DNA of 39,240 nt from a virus, in IMG/VR virus record IMGVR_UViG_3300009093_000081, positions 1 through 39,240 of that record; one strand, given 5' to 3'. The position numbers and the translations under genes are program-made. Under the pieces are notes generated by a model. It searched no databases, had not been told where the DNA came from, and was given only the letters and a program-made list of their open reading frames with translations. Positions 23,749 to 30,135 of the stretch are shown one piece after another. The stretch's first letter is position 1. Every line of letters begins with the position of its first letter.

Positions 23749-24518
23749 AATTCACACTCCAATACCCGATAAAGCCAATCATCGTAACCCAACATTTCGG
23801 GGAGACGGCTAACCTTGCTTACTACGAGGCGGCGGGGATTAATTTCATCGGGCATAATGGAATAGATTTCCATGCTTATCATGGGCAACCTATTTATGCA
23901 GCTCACGATGGTACGGCCTATTACGAGATAGACCAGAGCGGGGGACATGGGGTGATAATCGTCACTAACGATGAGTACGACTACAAAGGTGGTCAGGCCT
24001 ACTTCAAATCAATTTACTGGCACATGATTGATTCATCGAAAGAACCCCAATTTAAATCACCGATAGAAGGTTACAGCTTTCCTGGAAATGGAATACAGGT
24101 TAAGACTGGCGACTTGATAGGCTACGCAAACTCAACAGGCCTATCCACAGGTGACCATCTTCACTTCGGTCTTAAGCCGATGTTACTTGCCTATCCATCA
24201 GACTATACGAACATAGAACAGAATAATGGCTATATGGGAGCAATAGACCCTACTCCATACTTCCCAAGACACATTTTCAATACTGACATGAACTACGGGG
24301 AAAATTCCCCTGAAGTCTCTGCCTTACAGGACTATTTGATACAAAATGGCTTTATGACGCCCATACCCTCAGCTCAGTATGGCATATATGGGCCTAAAAC
24401 GGCCTCAGGCGTGTTTCTTTTCCAAAAGACGTATCAGGTATCGAACCAGCTCGTTTTGGCATGGAATAGGGGTAAATACGTCGGCCCACTTACGAGGAAA
24501 TTCCTGAACTCTGTTTAA
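23745..24518 (+). CDS. Endolysin: M23 metallopeptidase with C-terminal peptidoglycan-binding domain
   Basis: A 257-aa protein. Residues 1-145 are a LytM/M23 peptidase: G-H37-N-G-I-D41-F-H (HxxxD zinc ligands), Y-W-H93-M and G-D-H138-L-H140-F-G (HxH). It would cut peptide crosslinks of peptidoglycan. Residues about 190-257 are a peptidoglycan_binding_1-type repeat (S-P-E-V-S-A-L-Q-D-Y-L, G-I-Y-G-P-K-T-A-S-G-V, then V-G-P-L-T-R-K-F-L-N), a form I associate with Patescibacteria. There is no signal peptide, so release to the wall needs the holin-like neighbours. Last gene of the overlapping lysis cassette. Confidence 0.88.
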   Translation: MKFTLQYPIKPIIVTQHFGETANLAYYEAAGINFIGHNGIDFHAYHGQPIYAAHDGTAYYEIDQSGGHGVIIVTNDEYDYKGGQAYFKSIYWHMIDSSKEPQFKSPIEGYSFPGNGIQVKTGDLIGYANSTGLSTGDHLHFGLKPMLLAYPSDYTNIEQNNGYMGAIDPTPYFPRHIFNTDMNYGENSPEVSALQDYLIQNGFMTPIPSAQYGIYGPKTASGVFLFQKTYQVSNQLVLAWNRGKYVGPLTRKFLNSV

Positions 24519-24534
24519 TTGTAAATCTCAAACT

Positions 24535-24579
24535 GAACCGAAACTGCCGCAAAATATAGCACGCAGATTACATCGGTTC
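24535..24579 (+). other. Hairpin between endolysin and the next promoter
   Basis: GAACCGA (24535-24541) and TCGGTTC (24573-24579) are exact complements across a 31-base loop. There is no T-run, so it is not a normal terminator. It overlaps the promoter region of the following gene and could be an operator or a 3' mRNA structure. Confidence 0.35.
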
Positions 24580-24596
24580 GGTTTAAGGTGTATAAT
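24568..24596 (+). promoter_or_regulatory. Promoter of the TATAATACAG group
   Basis: TATAAT at 24591-24596 followed by ACAG, with a weak -35 (TTACAT, 24568-24573, 17-base spacer). It drives the two zinc-ribbon genes that end the rightward virion region. Confidence 0.6.
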
Positions 24597-24614
24597 ACAG
24601 GTGAAAGGCTCTTT

Positions 24615-24791
24615 ATGACCTATAAATGTCTTAACTGCGGTTTTGACTTTGGTTGCAAATCTTTGCCTGTCGAGAGCGAGAAAGGAAACTTCTGTTCCGA
24701 GGAGTGCTTCGTGGAGTTTACTTACAAAGAACCCGCCCAGCTGTTCTTGTTTTCATTCCCCGAACCTATCTATCCGATTGGAGGTGCTTAA
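24615..24791 (+). CDS. Zinc-ribbon small protein
   Basis: A 58-aa protein with Y-K-C-L-N-C-G-F near the N-terminus and N-F-C-S-E-E-C further on, a CxxC...CxxxC pair fit to bind one zinc. The start at ATG 24615 is favoured by a rare clear Shine-Dalgarno sequence (GAAAGG, 24603-24608); the frame is open upstream only through the promoter. The hydrophobic proline-rich tail has no known motif. Role unknown, perhaps regulation. Confidence 0.65.
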   Translation: MTYKCLNCGFDFGCKSLPVESEKGNFCSEECFVEFTYKEPAQLFLFSFPEPIYPIGGA

Positions 24792-24792
24792 C

Positions 24793-24972
24793 TTGAGACA
24801 GGCATACGCTTATTGCAGCCAGTGCCAACAGACATTCCCCCGCTCATGGTTTCAAACCCATGACGCGACAAGGAAAAACGGCCACGACTTTTGTTCAACA
24901 AAGTGTTGTGGAAAGTATCAACCAAATAAAACACACGAGCTGTTTCACATAGCGGCTCTGACAAGGAGGTGA
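24793..24972 (+). CDS. Zinc-ribbon small protein with TTG start
   Basis: A 59-aa protein beginning (M)RQAYAYCSQCQQTFPRSWF and containing D-F-C-S-T-K-C-C-G-K, again a CxxC...CxxxC zinc site. TTG 24793 is chosen as start because a strong GGAGGT (24780-24785) lies seven bases before it and it follows the previous stop directly. This pair of genes differs from the rest of the genome in having good ribosome-binding sites. Function unknown. Confidence 0.6.
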   Translation: MRQAYAYCSQCQQTFPRSWFQTHDATRKNGHDFCSTKCCGKYQPNKTHELFHIAALTRR

Positions 24973-24982
24973 TTCATCTACT

Positions 24983-25005
24983 GAGAGGCTTATCACCTCT
25001 CTTTT
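24983..25005 (+). terminator. Intrinsic terminator ending the rightward virion region
   Basis: GAGAGG / CCTCTC with a seven-base loop and TTTT. An alternative pairing of AGGTGAT (24966-24972) with ATCACCT (24992-24998) uses part of the same stem. It separates the rightward genes from the leftward operon that ends at 25026. Confidence 0.7.
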
Positions 25006-25025
25006 AGTAATTGGTAATGAGGGGG

Positions 25026-25178
25026 CTACTTTGCTTCGTTCAGGTCTTCGATAATCGAATCAAACCATGCTTCTGGGCCGCTTTCAGAATAGTTCTCTCC
25101 TTCTCTCCAAAAACGGAGTTTATATACTTCTGCAGCTATATCAGCAATTATTTGTTTTAAGTCTCTGGTTTTCTTCAT
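25026..25178 (-). CDS. Small protein, function unknown (weakly DUF2934-like)
   Basis: A 50-aa frame reading MKKTRDLKQIIADIAAEVYK and ending E-A-W-F-D-S-I-I-E-D-L-N-E-A-K. The order 'I-A-x-x-A-x-x-x-Y ... W-R-E-G ... P-E-A-W-F' slightly resembles the short DUF2934 family, but the match is poor and should be taken as a hint. It is the last gene of the leftward operon; no clear leftward terminator was seen behind it. Confidence 0.5.
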   Translation of the reverse strand: MKKTRDLKQIIADIAAEVYKLRFWREGENYSESGPEAWFDSIIEDLNEAK

Positions 25179-25186
25179 ATAGTGTC

Positions 25187-25273
25187 TTAATTAAGGAACA
25201 TACCAATAATCACAGCCGTTATGATAGAGCCAAATGCGAAGAAAATGAGTGGTGTAAGTGCTGATTGTCTCAT
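25187..25273 (-). CDS. Tiny membrane protein
   Basis: A 28-aa frame, MRQSALTPLIFFAFGSIITA followed by V-I-I-G-M-F-L-N, almost all membrane helix. It lies between two small genes of the leftward operon with short gaps on both sides. Too short for certainty; the hydrophobic pattern and position support expression. Confidence 0.45.
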   Translation of the reverse strand: MRQSALTPLIFFAFGSIITAVIIGMFLN

Positions 25274-25305
25274 ATCTATATACCTATTAAGCTGATAAAA
25301 GGGTC

Positions 25306-25488
25306 TTAAATATCCATACAGTTCTGATAATCACACTCATCGCATACAGTGTGGTAGGCGTTTGGGTCGTTCCCCACATCGTTGGCATACCCATTAGGGC
25401 GGTATGAGACGCTCAATTTTTTCTTGCCACATACCTCACATTTCATGCCCTCAGGGTGTTCTTTTTCTAATACAGACTCTCTGGTCAT
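25306..25488 (-). CDS. Small zinc-finger protein
   Basis: A 60-aa protein with K-C-E-V-C-G-K-K-K (CxxC) and H-T-V-C-D-E-C-D-Y-Q-N-C (CxxC plus one further Cys), a two-knuckle zinc ribbon. The AT-rich leader lacks a Shine-Dalgarno sequence. It lies downstream of the homing endonuclease pair. Function unknown. Confidence 0.6.
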   Translation of the reverse strand: MTRESVLEKEHPEGMKCEVCGKKKLSVSYRPNGYANDVGNDPNAYHTVCDECDYQNCMDI

Positions 25489-25500
25489 AATGATATGTAT

Positions 25501-25989
25501 TTAGGTAATTTTGTTAAGACGTGCGAACTCACCGAACAACTCAACAGCCTTATTATTGTAGGCAATAGCGGCTTCTTTCTGCGTCTTGTAAATCCCTAGA
25601 AAGTAATGGACACCGCCTTTGTTTATCTGAGCAATTATATGCTTCTTGTTACCCTGATAGGTAACGCCTTTATATTTACTCCAAGACCTTTTATTCTTCT
25701 TTCGATTAAATCTATTAGTTCGACAATCAGACAGCCTTAGATTTTGTCTGCGGTTATCGAGAGTGTCGCCGTTGATATGGTCAATCTGAATCTTCAGGTC
25801 TTTGACTCCCATGATATGTCGGTGCATCAGGAGACGCAAATTAGGGCATCGGGCGTAGTAAACATTGACATCTCCAAGATGTTTTGACCAAGTGTATTTC
25901 GATAACTCACCATAGTCGGCATCGTCTACTAAGGCCCACAGTGGCTTTGATGCTCCTTTCCTGTGCCCACCTAATTGAATCTTTTTCAT
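25501..25989 (-). CDS. HNH homing endonuclease with AP2 domain
   Basis: A 162-aa protein. Residues about 50-98 form the HNH nuclease: L-M-H-R-H-I-M-G, Q-I-D70-H71-I-N-G-D-T-L-D-N-R-R-Q-N-L-R and C-R-T-N-R-F-N. Residues about 105-160 are an AP2/ERF DNA-binding domain (Y-K-G-V-T-Y-Q-G, F-L-G-I-Y-K-T-Q-K-E-A-A-I-A-Y-N, F-G-E-F-A-R-L-N). This combination is typical of mobile homing endonucleases in phages. It overlaps the next upstream endonuclease gene by four bases. It probably acts on DNA of related phages lacking the gene. Confidence 0.9.
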   Translation of the reverse strand: MKKIQLGGHRKGASKPLWALVDDADYGELSKYTWSKHLGDVNVYYARCPNLRLLMHRHIMGVKDLKIQIDHINGDTLDNRRQNLRLSDCRTNRFNRKKNKRSWSKYKGVTYQGNKKHIIAQINKGGVHYFLGIYKTQKEAAIAYNNKAVELFGEFARLNKIT

Positions 25990-26552
25990 CTTGATTTGAT
26001 AAGGGCTTTCTTATAAGACCATTTGTATCCCTGGCTGCTAATGTAATCTCCGACACAACATCTACCGACACCCTGTCTATCGAATCCTACCTTATAGACT
26101 GAGCTGAGGCTCTCGTGTGAAGCGACTAGCTTTCCCTCTAAGGTGAACTGATATACTCGCTTCCATAACATTCTCTTTGGTTTGCCGATTTGGGCACTGC
26201 TAATTTTTTCCTTGACCTCTTGTGTCCTCGGTATGCCCGTAGTCGCCTTTGCTGAGTTTATATAAGCTATAGGCACTAACTTCCTACCTTTAAGCGCTCT
26301 CCTCATCTTTGCCCCGAAATCAGGCCGTATGTCGTATTTCGTATGGCACTGCTTACATAACTGCATGAAGTTTTCTATCTTGTAGGCATACCTCTTACCT
26401 TTAATTTTAGCCCACTCAAATCTCTTGCTTATGCCCAAGCACCCTCTTTGTTCGCAATGGTCTGCTTTTCCATAGTGGTATCGAATCCAATAATGGAGAG
26501 AACTATGCTTTCCATTCCGATACCTCAGGTTAGTTTTTGGTATTCCTGACAT
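25986..26552 (-). CDS. HNH endonuclease with NUMOD-type DNA-binding modules
   Basis: A 188-aa protein. About 15-80: an HNH/zinc-type nuclease (S-L-H-Y-W-I-R-Y-H-Y-G-K, C-E-Q-R-G-C, then M-Q-L-C-K-Q-C-H-T-K-Y-D). About 103-127: a NUMOD3-like stretch (T-Q-E-V-K-E-K-I-S-S-A-Q-I-G-K). About 130-182: a NUMOD1-like domain (V-Y-Q-F-T-L-E-G-K-L-V-A-S-H-E-S-L-S). This is a homing-endonuclease architecture. It overlaps the gene upstream by 23 bases and the AP2-type endonuclease downstream by four, so two mobile nucleases stand in tandem. Confidence 0.8.
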   Translation of the reverse strand: MSGIPKTNLRYRNGKHSSLHYWIRYHYGKADHCEQRGCLGISKRFEWAKIKGKRYAYKIENFMQLCKQCHTKYDIRPDFGAKMRRALKGRKLVPIAYINSAKATTGIPRTQEVKEKISSAQIGKPKRMLWKRVYQFTLEGKLVASHESLSSVYKVGFDRQGVGRCCVGDYISSQGYKWSYKKALIKSR

Positions 26553-26985
26553 GGTTAGATTCTATCACCTCACGACAATCTTTGCAACATAGCTCGATGA
26601 TAGCCTTGCGTTCCTCCTCACGAACCATTTTATCGCCCTCAATAAGCTCATCTGTGGCGTCGGTGTATCCATCTGAGTATCCAGTCGCGTAGCCCTCCTC
26701 TTTGGCGGTGGAGAGTTCGGAGCGGATGAAAGATTTTATTAAATCGAATCCGTCAAGCTCACCATAGGTTATATGATTTACTGCCTCCATGACGATAGAA
26801 TCCATAAACTTCTTGTACCTCTCCTCCCATGAGGATTGAGGGGCGACCATTTTCGGCGACTGGCGGATATGGTTGGTTATTTCCTTACCAGATACATGGC
26901 AACGGCAAGAATTATTTATGCAATATGTCCTTGAACCCGTATAGTCCTCGGTATGGGAACATTTCTCACAGCATTTAGTATTCAT
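26530..26985 (-). CDS. Protein with N-terminal zinc finger, function unknown
   Basis: A 151-aa protein: K-C-C-E-K-C at the N-terminus, then Y-C-I-N-N-S-C-R-C-H as a second cysteine cluster, a charged helical middle (S-S-W-E-E-R-Y-K-K-F-M-D), a Gly/Tyr/Asp segment (G-Y-A-T-G-Y-S-D-G-Y-T-D) and a C-terminal C-C-K-D-C. The last ~8 codons overlap the endonuclease gene that follows, which may mark the insertion point of that gene. No family recognised. Confidence 0.6.
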   Translation of the reverse strand: MNTKCCEKCSHTEDYTGSRTYCINNSCRCHVSGKEITNHIRQSPKMVAPQSSWEERYKKFMDSIVMEAVNHITYGELDGFDLIKSFIRSELSTAKEEGYATGYSDGYTDATDELIEGDKMVREEERKAIIELCCKDCREVIESNHVRNTKN

Positions 26986-26990
26986 GTTGG

Positions 26991-27101
26991 TTAGGGGTTA
27001 TCTTTTCTAAAGACATTTTTAATAAATGAGATTATAATAAATATAGATGCCATTAAATCTTCTAATATGCTATTGGTGCACTCGTATCTATATTTTCTCA
27101 T
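26991..27101 (-). CDS. Tiny membrane-associated protein
   Basis: A 36-aa frame starting MRKYRYECTNSILEDLMASI with a hydrophobic middle (F-I-I-I-S-F-I) and a basic end. Its ATG lies one base after the stop of the gene upstream and its stop five bases before the next gene, so it fills an otherwise empty slot in a tight operon. Real but low-information. Confidence 0.45.
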   Translation of the reverse strand: MRKYRYECTNSILEDLMASIFIIISFIKNVFRKDNP

Positions 27102-27102
27102 C

Positions 27103-27417
27103 TTATTTAATGTAATTACGCAGTTTGGATTGGAGATTCTCTAGAGCGCCGTTATAAGCACCCATTCCCGAGCCATCTCTCTCGTTCATTGGCAAATTTA
27201 TTTTCACCCCCTCTATTTCCTCCACTATCGCCCCTATAAGTCCTTTCATGGATTGAGTGAGGTGGGATTTAACTGTATCAATATCGTCATGGGCGCATGA
27301 CCTAGGATTCTCGTGTCCTTCGGTGAAGTGATATTCGTACAAAGGAATCTCAATAATAGATACAACTTTGTCAAACTCCTTCTCTTTCTCCGCTATGTAT
27401 TTCTCTATTGGTGTCAT
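27103..27417 (-). CDS. Small helical protein, function unknown
   Basis: A 104-aa protein starting MTPIEKYIAEKEKEFDKVVS with two long helical regions, one with H-D-D-I-D-T-V-K-S-H-L-T-Q-S-M-K and one at the C-terminus (G-A-L-E-N-L-Q-S-K-L-R-N). I recognise this general type (I-E-x-F-x-x-E-F ... V-K-x-F-I) from many phage early regions, with no assigned function. Confidence 0.6.
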   Translation of the reverse strand: MTPIEKYIAEKEKEFDKVVSIIEIPLYEYHFTEGHENPRSCAHDDIDTVKSHLTQSMKGLIGAIVEEIEGVKINLPMNERDGSGMGAYNGALENLQSKLRNYIK

Positions 27418-27418
27418 G

Positions 27419-27523
27419 TTAGTAGCAGAATCTTAGATGGTCTAGCCAATAAATAACTCCTAGAAGGTCAACAAAACCCAAAACTACAAGTCCTATTCCA
27501 ATTATGTTTATTACTTTTTTCAT
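27419..27523 (-). CDS. Tiny membrane protein
   Basis: A 34-aa frame, MKKVINIIGIGLVVLGFVDL followed by L-G-V-I-Y-W-L-D, essentially one membrane helix with a basic start. Its ATG overlaps the stop of the upstream gene (ATGA). The coupling makes it likely to be translated. Confidence 0.55.
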   Translation of the reverse strand: MKKVINIIGIGLVVLGFVDLLGVIYWLDHLRFCY

Positions 27524-27669
27524 TTCTTTTTCTTAGTAGGGATAGTAAGGGTAAAAAGTTCAGTAAATCTCTGATTTGATTCTTTGGGCATTGACTCATA
27601 TTTTCCAGCTATATCTTTCCACTGCTGTATCGTCTGTTCTAGATATTTTATGTATTCTTTGTCGTTCAT
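27520..27669 (-). CDS. Small hydrophilic protein, function unknown
   Basis: A 49-aa frame starting MNDKEYIKYLEQTIQQWKDI and ending in a lysine run (P-T-K-K-K-K). The N-terminal half is helical. It lies ten bases after the NinG-like gene and overlaps the following gene by four bases. No family recognised. Confidence 0.55.
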   Translation of the reverse strand: MNDKEYIKYLEQTIQQWKDIAGKYESMPKESNQRFTELFTLTIPTKKKK

Positions 27670-27679
27670 ATATTTACTA

Positions 27680-28132
27680 TTAGGTTGGTAGGGATTGAAG
27701 TTCCTTAATCTTGTTCTTGTAATGTTCTATCTTTGCTTGGTACTCTTTCTTCGACCACTCTTTGGTGATTTTTCCCCCGTAATGAGAATCCTTGTATCGC
27801 TGTTCCAACATTTCAACTTTTTCCAGCCCGATTCTTTTAATAAGGCCAAGGCGATATTCGTGTTGGTGATTTGGGTTGAATCCGTTATCATACGAACATT
27901 CGCCATTAACATTTTCTTCGTCAAAGAGTAATCCGAAGCCGCAATTCCCAGCGGCAAGGTAATGACCTGCTTGGAGTTCCTTAAACTCTTTCCTTTGCCC
28001 GCAAGTGATGCATTTTTCATGGTTTGTATAATCTCTTAGACAGACATAATAAGCGAACACATCCCAAAACTTTGATTTAATGCCTTTGTAGCGACCCCTC
28101 CTAGTTATTCCAAGCTCGGTGTATATGCTCAT
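27680..28132 (-). CDS. NinG/Rap-like recombination nuclease
   Basis: A 150-aa protein resembling the lambda NinG (Rap) family: C41-I-T-C44-G-Q zinc knuckle, E-L-Q-A-G-H57-Y, L-F-D71-E-E-N-V-N-G-E-C and Y-R-L-G-L-I-K-R-I-G. The family is a structure-specific endonuclease that cuts D-loops or branched DNA in phage recombination and is distantly HNH-like. The C-terminal helix is charged. It shares a four-base overlap with the gene upstream. In this genome without a recognised recombinase it may resolve replication intermediates. Confidence 0.7.
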   Translation of the reverse strand: MSIYTELGITRRGRYKGIKSKFWDVFAYYVCLRDYTNHEKCITCGQRKEFKELQAGHYLAAGNCGFGLLFDEENVNGECSYDNGFNPNHQHEYRLGLIKRIGLEKVEMLEQRYKDSHYGGKITKEWSKKEYQAKIEHYKNKIKELQSLPT

Positions 28133-28341
28133 TTATTTCTTTGATTGGTATTTGTTATCTTTATAGATATATCATTTCCTAGATTATCCCAATTGAGTTT
28201 CTTGTCCATGAGCTTCAGTACTTCGTATTCGCTCTGTGAGCCACTGCTTGATTTACCCATAAGATACGGGGTTCTAGACTTAGAGGGACGGGTGCTATTT
28301 CGTTTTATGTTTTTGGGGTTTGAACTCATTTTATTGGGCAT
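28129..28341 (-). CDS. Small basic protein, function unknown
   Basis: A 70-aa protein with a Ser/Lys/Arg/Asn-rich, probably disordered first half (MPNKMSSNPKNIKRNSTRPS) and a short helix (S-E-Y-E-V-L-K-L-M-D-K-K-L). It overlaps genes on both sides by 4 and 16 bases. The charge suggests nucleic-acid binding, and it directly precedes the NinG-like nuclease, but no family was recognised. Confidence 0.55.
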   Translation of the reverse strand: MPNKMSSNPKNIKRNSTRPSKSRTPYLMGKSSSGSQSEYEVLKLMDKKLNWDNLGNDISIKITNTNQRNK

Positions 28342-28523
28342 TTAGGATTATCACACTTATCCCGAAAACAGAGTTTACAGTTCATTCTTCTCCCATTGTA
28401 ATTACAAGTTGGGCATGAATGGTATTCTCCGTCCCATTCAAAAGGGCATTTTTCTGTTTCTTTCCTAATGTCGCTATTAGGAGCACCTATAGCAATGTGT
28501 CCGTTCGGTAATCTGTTAATCAT
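28326..28523 (-). CDS. Small zinc-binding protein
   Basis: A 65-aa protein with an eight-cysteine C-terminal half: H-S-C-P-T-C-N-Y, M-N-C-K-L-C-F-R-D-K-C and N-P-K-C-P. This could hold two zinc ions. The N-terminal I-N-R-L-P-N-G-H-I-A-I-G is beta-like. It overlaps both neighbours, a sign of real coupled translation. Function unknown. Confidence 0.6.
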   Translation of the reverse strand: MINRLPNGHIAIGAPNSDIRKETEKCPFEWDGEYHSCPTCNYNGRRMNCKLCFRDKCDNPKCPIK

Positions 28524-28870
28524 AGTGAGCCTCGCATTTCTTCCATAGACATCTTGGAGAGAACCTTCGCTAACCGAATTGACTCCTCTATCCTCCCTAT
28601 CTTTGCCTTTTGAAGATTTGCTTGTTTATTTACTTCCATTGCCTCGACTAAGACTTTGGATTTAGCTACTGTGTTTCCTAATGCTAGTAATGTTCCTTTC
28701 TCTTGGGCGACTTTCTGCTGTAGGTCAAATAGCTTTTCATGCTCTCCTGATAGAAGTACATTGAGCTTCATGGCTGCTTCGACCCAATCACTTGGCCCTA
28801 TGGGGATTTTCTGTGCCACACAATGCTCCAAGTAATCGAGTATCGTGTCTATGTTTACAGCTTCTGGCAT
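28520..28870 (-). CDS. Helical early protein, function unknown
   Basis: A 116-aa protein with an N-terminal domain (I-D-T-I-L-D-Y-L-E-H-C, P-S-D-W-V-E-A-A-M-K-L-N-V-L) and a long C-terminal coiled-coil-like helix of about 60 residues rich in Lys, Glu, Ala and Leu. No cysteine cluster or membrane helix. It is followed by the zinc protein gene with a four-base overlap. It could be a structural partner in a DNA-processing complex, but this is only a guess. Confidence 0.6.
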   Translation of the reverse strand: MPEAVNIDTILDYLEHCVAQKIPIGPSDWVEAAMKLNVLLSGEHEKLFDLQQKVAQEKGTLLALGNTVAKSKVLVEAMEVNKQANLQKAKIGRIEESIRLAKVLSKMSMEEMRGSL

Positions 28871-28871
28871 A

Positions 28872-29081
28872 TTAGTCGAAAGATTGTACTTCCAAAGGAG
28901 GCAATTCGAGGCCGATTATCTTAGCAATATCGTACAAAGTACAAGCTGTGCCCCTATTTTCACCATCTGCGAATTGGTCATCACCATTACCCTGCGACCA
29001 CATCGAAGTTCTTGCCCCATCGTGAGCGTCATAACTTTTTATAATGTATTCCTTTAGCTGTTCTGCAATTTTTGATTCCAT
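28872..29081 (-). CDS. Small early protein, function unknown
   Basis: A 69-aa protein: helical start (S-K-I-A-E-Q-L-K-E-Y-I-I-K-S-Y), a Gly/Asp-rich middle (S-Q-G-N-G-D-D-Q-F-A-D-G-E-N-R-G) and a C-terminal helix (T-L-Y-D-I-A-K-I-I-G-L). The start has the usual AT-rich, Shine-Dalgarno-free context (A-A-A-A-T-A-A-T-ATG). Only one base separates its stop from the next gene. Confidence 0.6.
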   Translation of the reverse strand: MESKIAEQLKEYIIKSYDAHDGARTSMWSQGNGDDQFADGENRGTACTLYDIAKIIGLELPPLEVQSFD

Positions 29082-29099
29082 ATTATTTTAGTTTTTTGA

Positions 29100-29579
29100 T
29101 TAAAATGGCTTATTATCTCCGTAGTTCATCTCCAGCCAGTTCTTCCATGAGAGTATCTGTGCCTTGATTGAAGCCTCCATTTCTCCTGGAGTGTGGAGCT
29201 TATAGGCGTCAGCGTAGAATGTAGTGACGATGAGCACAGCGTCCCTTTGGTGGGCGGCCAACTTGATAGCGTCATTCTTTCGGTCTTGGGCAACCTCGAT
29301 ATTAGCAGCTTTCTTGTCCATTGCCGCACCGATATTAGCCGCAGGACGCTTGTTATATGTTCCTGTAGTCTCCTCTTTGAACTTCCAGCCTACCTTTCCG
29401 TTATAGTCGTTAGCCGTGAGTTCACCTGTCAAAGTCTCTCCAACAGTCTTGTTTGAGGCGGGTGAGAAAAGAGTGACGTTTGAGAACTCTTGGTTGTGTT
29501 CGTTCTGTACTGTTGCTCTGGCGAAAGATGTACCTTTGGCCGATGTGAGCATCTCTATCTTTGTAATTTTGAATATCAT
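29100..29579 (-). CDS. Putative single-strand DNA-binding-like protein
   Basis: A 159-aa protein. The first ~65 residues alternate strands and turns (I-F-K-I-T-K-I-E-M-L-T, F-A-R-A-T-V-Q-N-E, F-S-N-V-T-L-F-S, G-E-T-L-T-G-E-L, V-G-W-K-F-K), as in an OB fold. A helical, Ala/Lys-rich second part follows (A-A-M-D-K-K-A-A-N-I-E-V-A), and the end has W-K-N-W-L-E-M-N-Y-G-D-N-K-P-F. I have seen this two-part layout in phage early proteins near replication genes, annotated only as hypothetical. ssDNA binding is a tentative reading. Confidence 0.5.
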   Translation of the reverse strand: MIFKITKIEMLTSAKGTSFARATVQNEHNQEFSNVTLFSPASNKTVGETLTGELTANDYNGKVGWKFKEETTGTYNKRPAANIGAAMDKKAANIEVAQDRKNDAIKLAAHQRDAVLIVTTFYADAYKLHTPGEMEASIKAQILSWKNWLEMNYGDNKPF

Positions 29580-29588
29580 TGGTTTAAT

Positions 29589-29819
29589 TTATTTCTGATA
29601 ATATTTTAGACATGCGGCGGGCAAAGATTTTATATCTGACTTACTGTACCAATCGTTTGTGCATATTTCTTTAATTTTATTTTCGTCTTTCTGTTCAACT
29701 GCCTCTGAGAGTTTAGAGAAATAGTGGAAGTCATAAACTAATCCGCCTATTAGACCGAACAACAGGAGGCCAAGAAGTGCCGAAACTATAATAGCGAATA
29801 TTGTTTCCATGTTAGTCAA
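29589..29819 (-). CDS. Small membrane protein
   Basis: A 76-aa protein with one membrane helix near the N-terminus (I-F-A-I-I-V-S-A-L-L-G-L-L-L-F-G-L-I-G-G) followed by a charged domain containing two cysteines (I-C-T-N-D-W-Y and A-A-C-L-K-Y). An internal ATG three codons later is also possible. It overlaps the upstream gene by eight bases. Might act at the host membrane early in infection; unknown. Confidence 0.6.
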   Translation of the reverse strand: MTNMETIFAIIVSALLGLLLFGLIGGLVYDFHYFSKLSEAVEQKDENKIKEICTNDWYSKSDIKSLPAACLKYYQK

Positions 29820-30015
29820 AATTATGTTTAATCATCTCCTCTCCGTTGTCTGAATTCTGATAATCTACTTCGATACCTATCTCTGCTAAGTCCTGTACCT
29901 TTGCCTCGGAGGGATATTTCCCTACGCTTATCATCTTCCTTTTAAGGAGAAGCCTTGCGGAGGGGTGGTGTCCGAATGGGTGTTCTAGCAATGCTCTTTC
30001 AACGGGTGATTTCAT
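29812..30015 (-). CDS. Small early protein, function unknown
   Basis: A 67-aa protein starting MKSPVERALLEHPFGHHPSA. It has a short basic helix (A-R-L-L-L-K-R-K-M-I-S) and an acidic end (Y-Q-N-S-D-N-G-E-E-M-I). Overlaps on both sides (8 and 4 bases) support translation. No family recognised. Confidence 0.55.
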   Translation of the reverse strand: MKSPVERALLEHPFGHHPSARLLLKRKMISVGKYPSEAKVQDLAEIGIEVDYQNSDNGEEMIKHNFD

Positions 30016-30134
30016 TTGTTTAGTATCTTATTGAGGATATCAAGGGCGGCCTCTGCATTTTTTTGCATCACCTTGATTGATTCGTTAATATTCTGTAGCT
30101 CATTGAGGAGTTCTTCGTTTGTTGCGTCATTCAT
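30012..30134 (-). CDS. Tiny coiled-coil protein
   Basis: A 40-aa frame, MNDATNEELLNELQNINESI followed by a helix of Ala, Leu, Ile and Lys, in full a plausible coiled coil. Its stop overlaps the next gene's start by four bases (ATGA). It belongs to three successive tiny helical frames at the head of the leftward operon. Confidence 0.55.
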   Translation of the reverse strand: MNDATNEELLNELQNINESIKVMQKNAEAALDILNKILNK

Positions 30135-30135
30135 A

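Noticed and set aside
25067-25264. 65-aa plus-strand frame across the end of the leftward operon
   Set aside because: Antisense to the 50-aa and 28-aa leftward genes; Leu/Ser-rich with no promoter or start signal.
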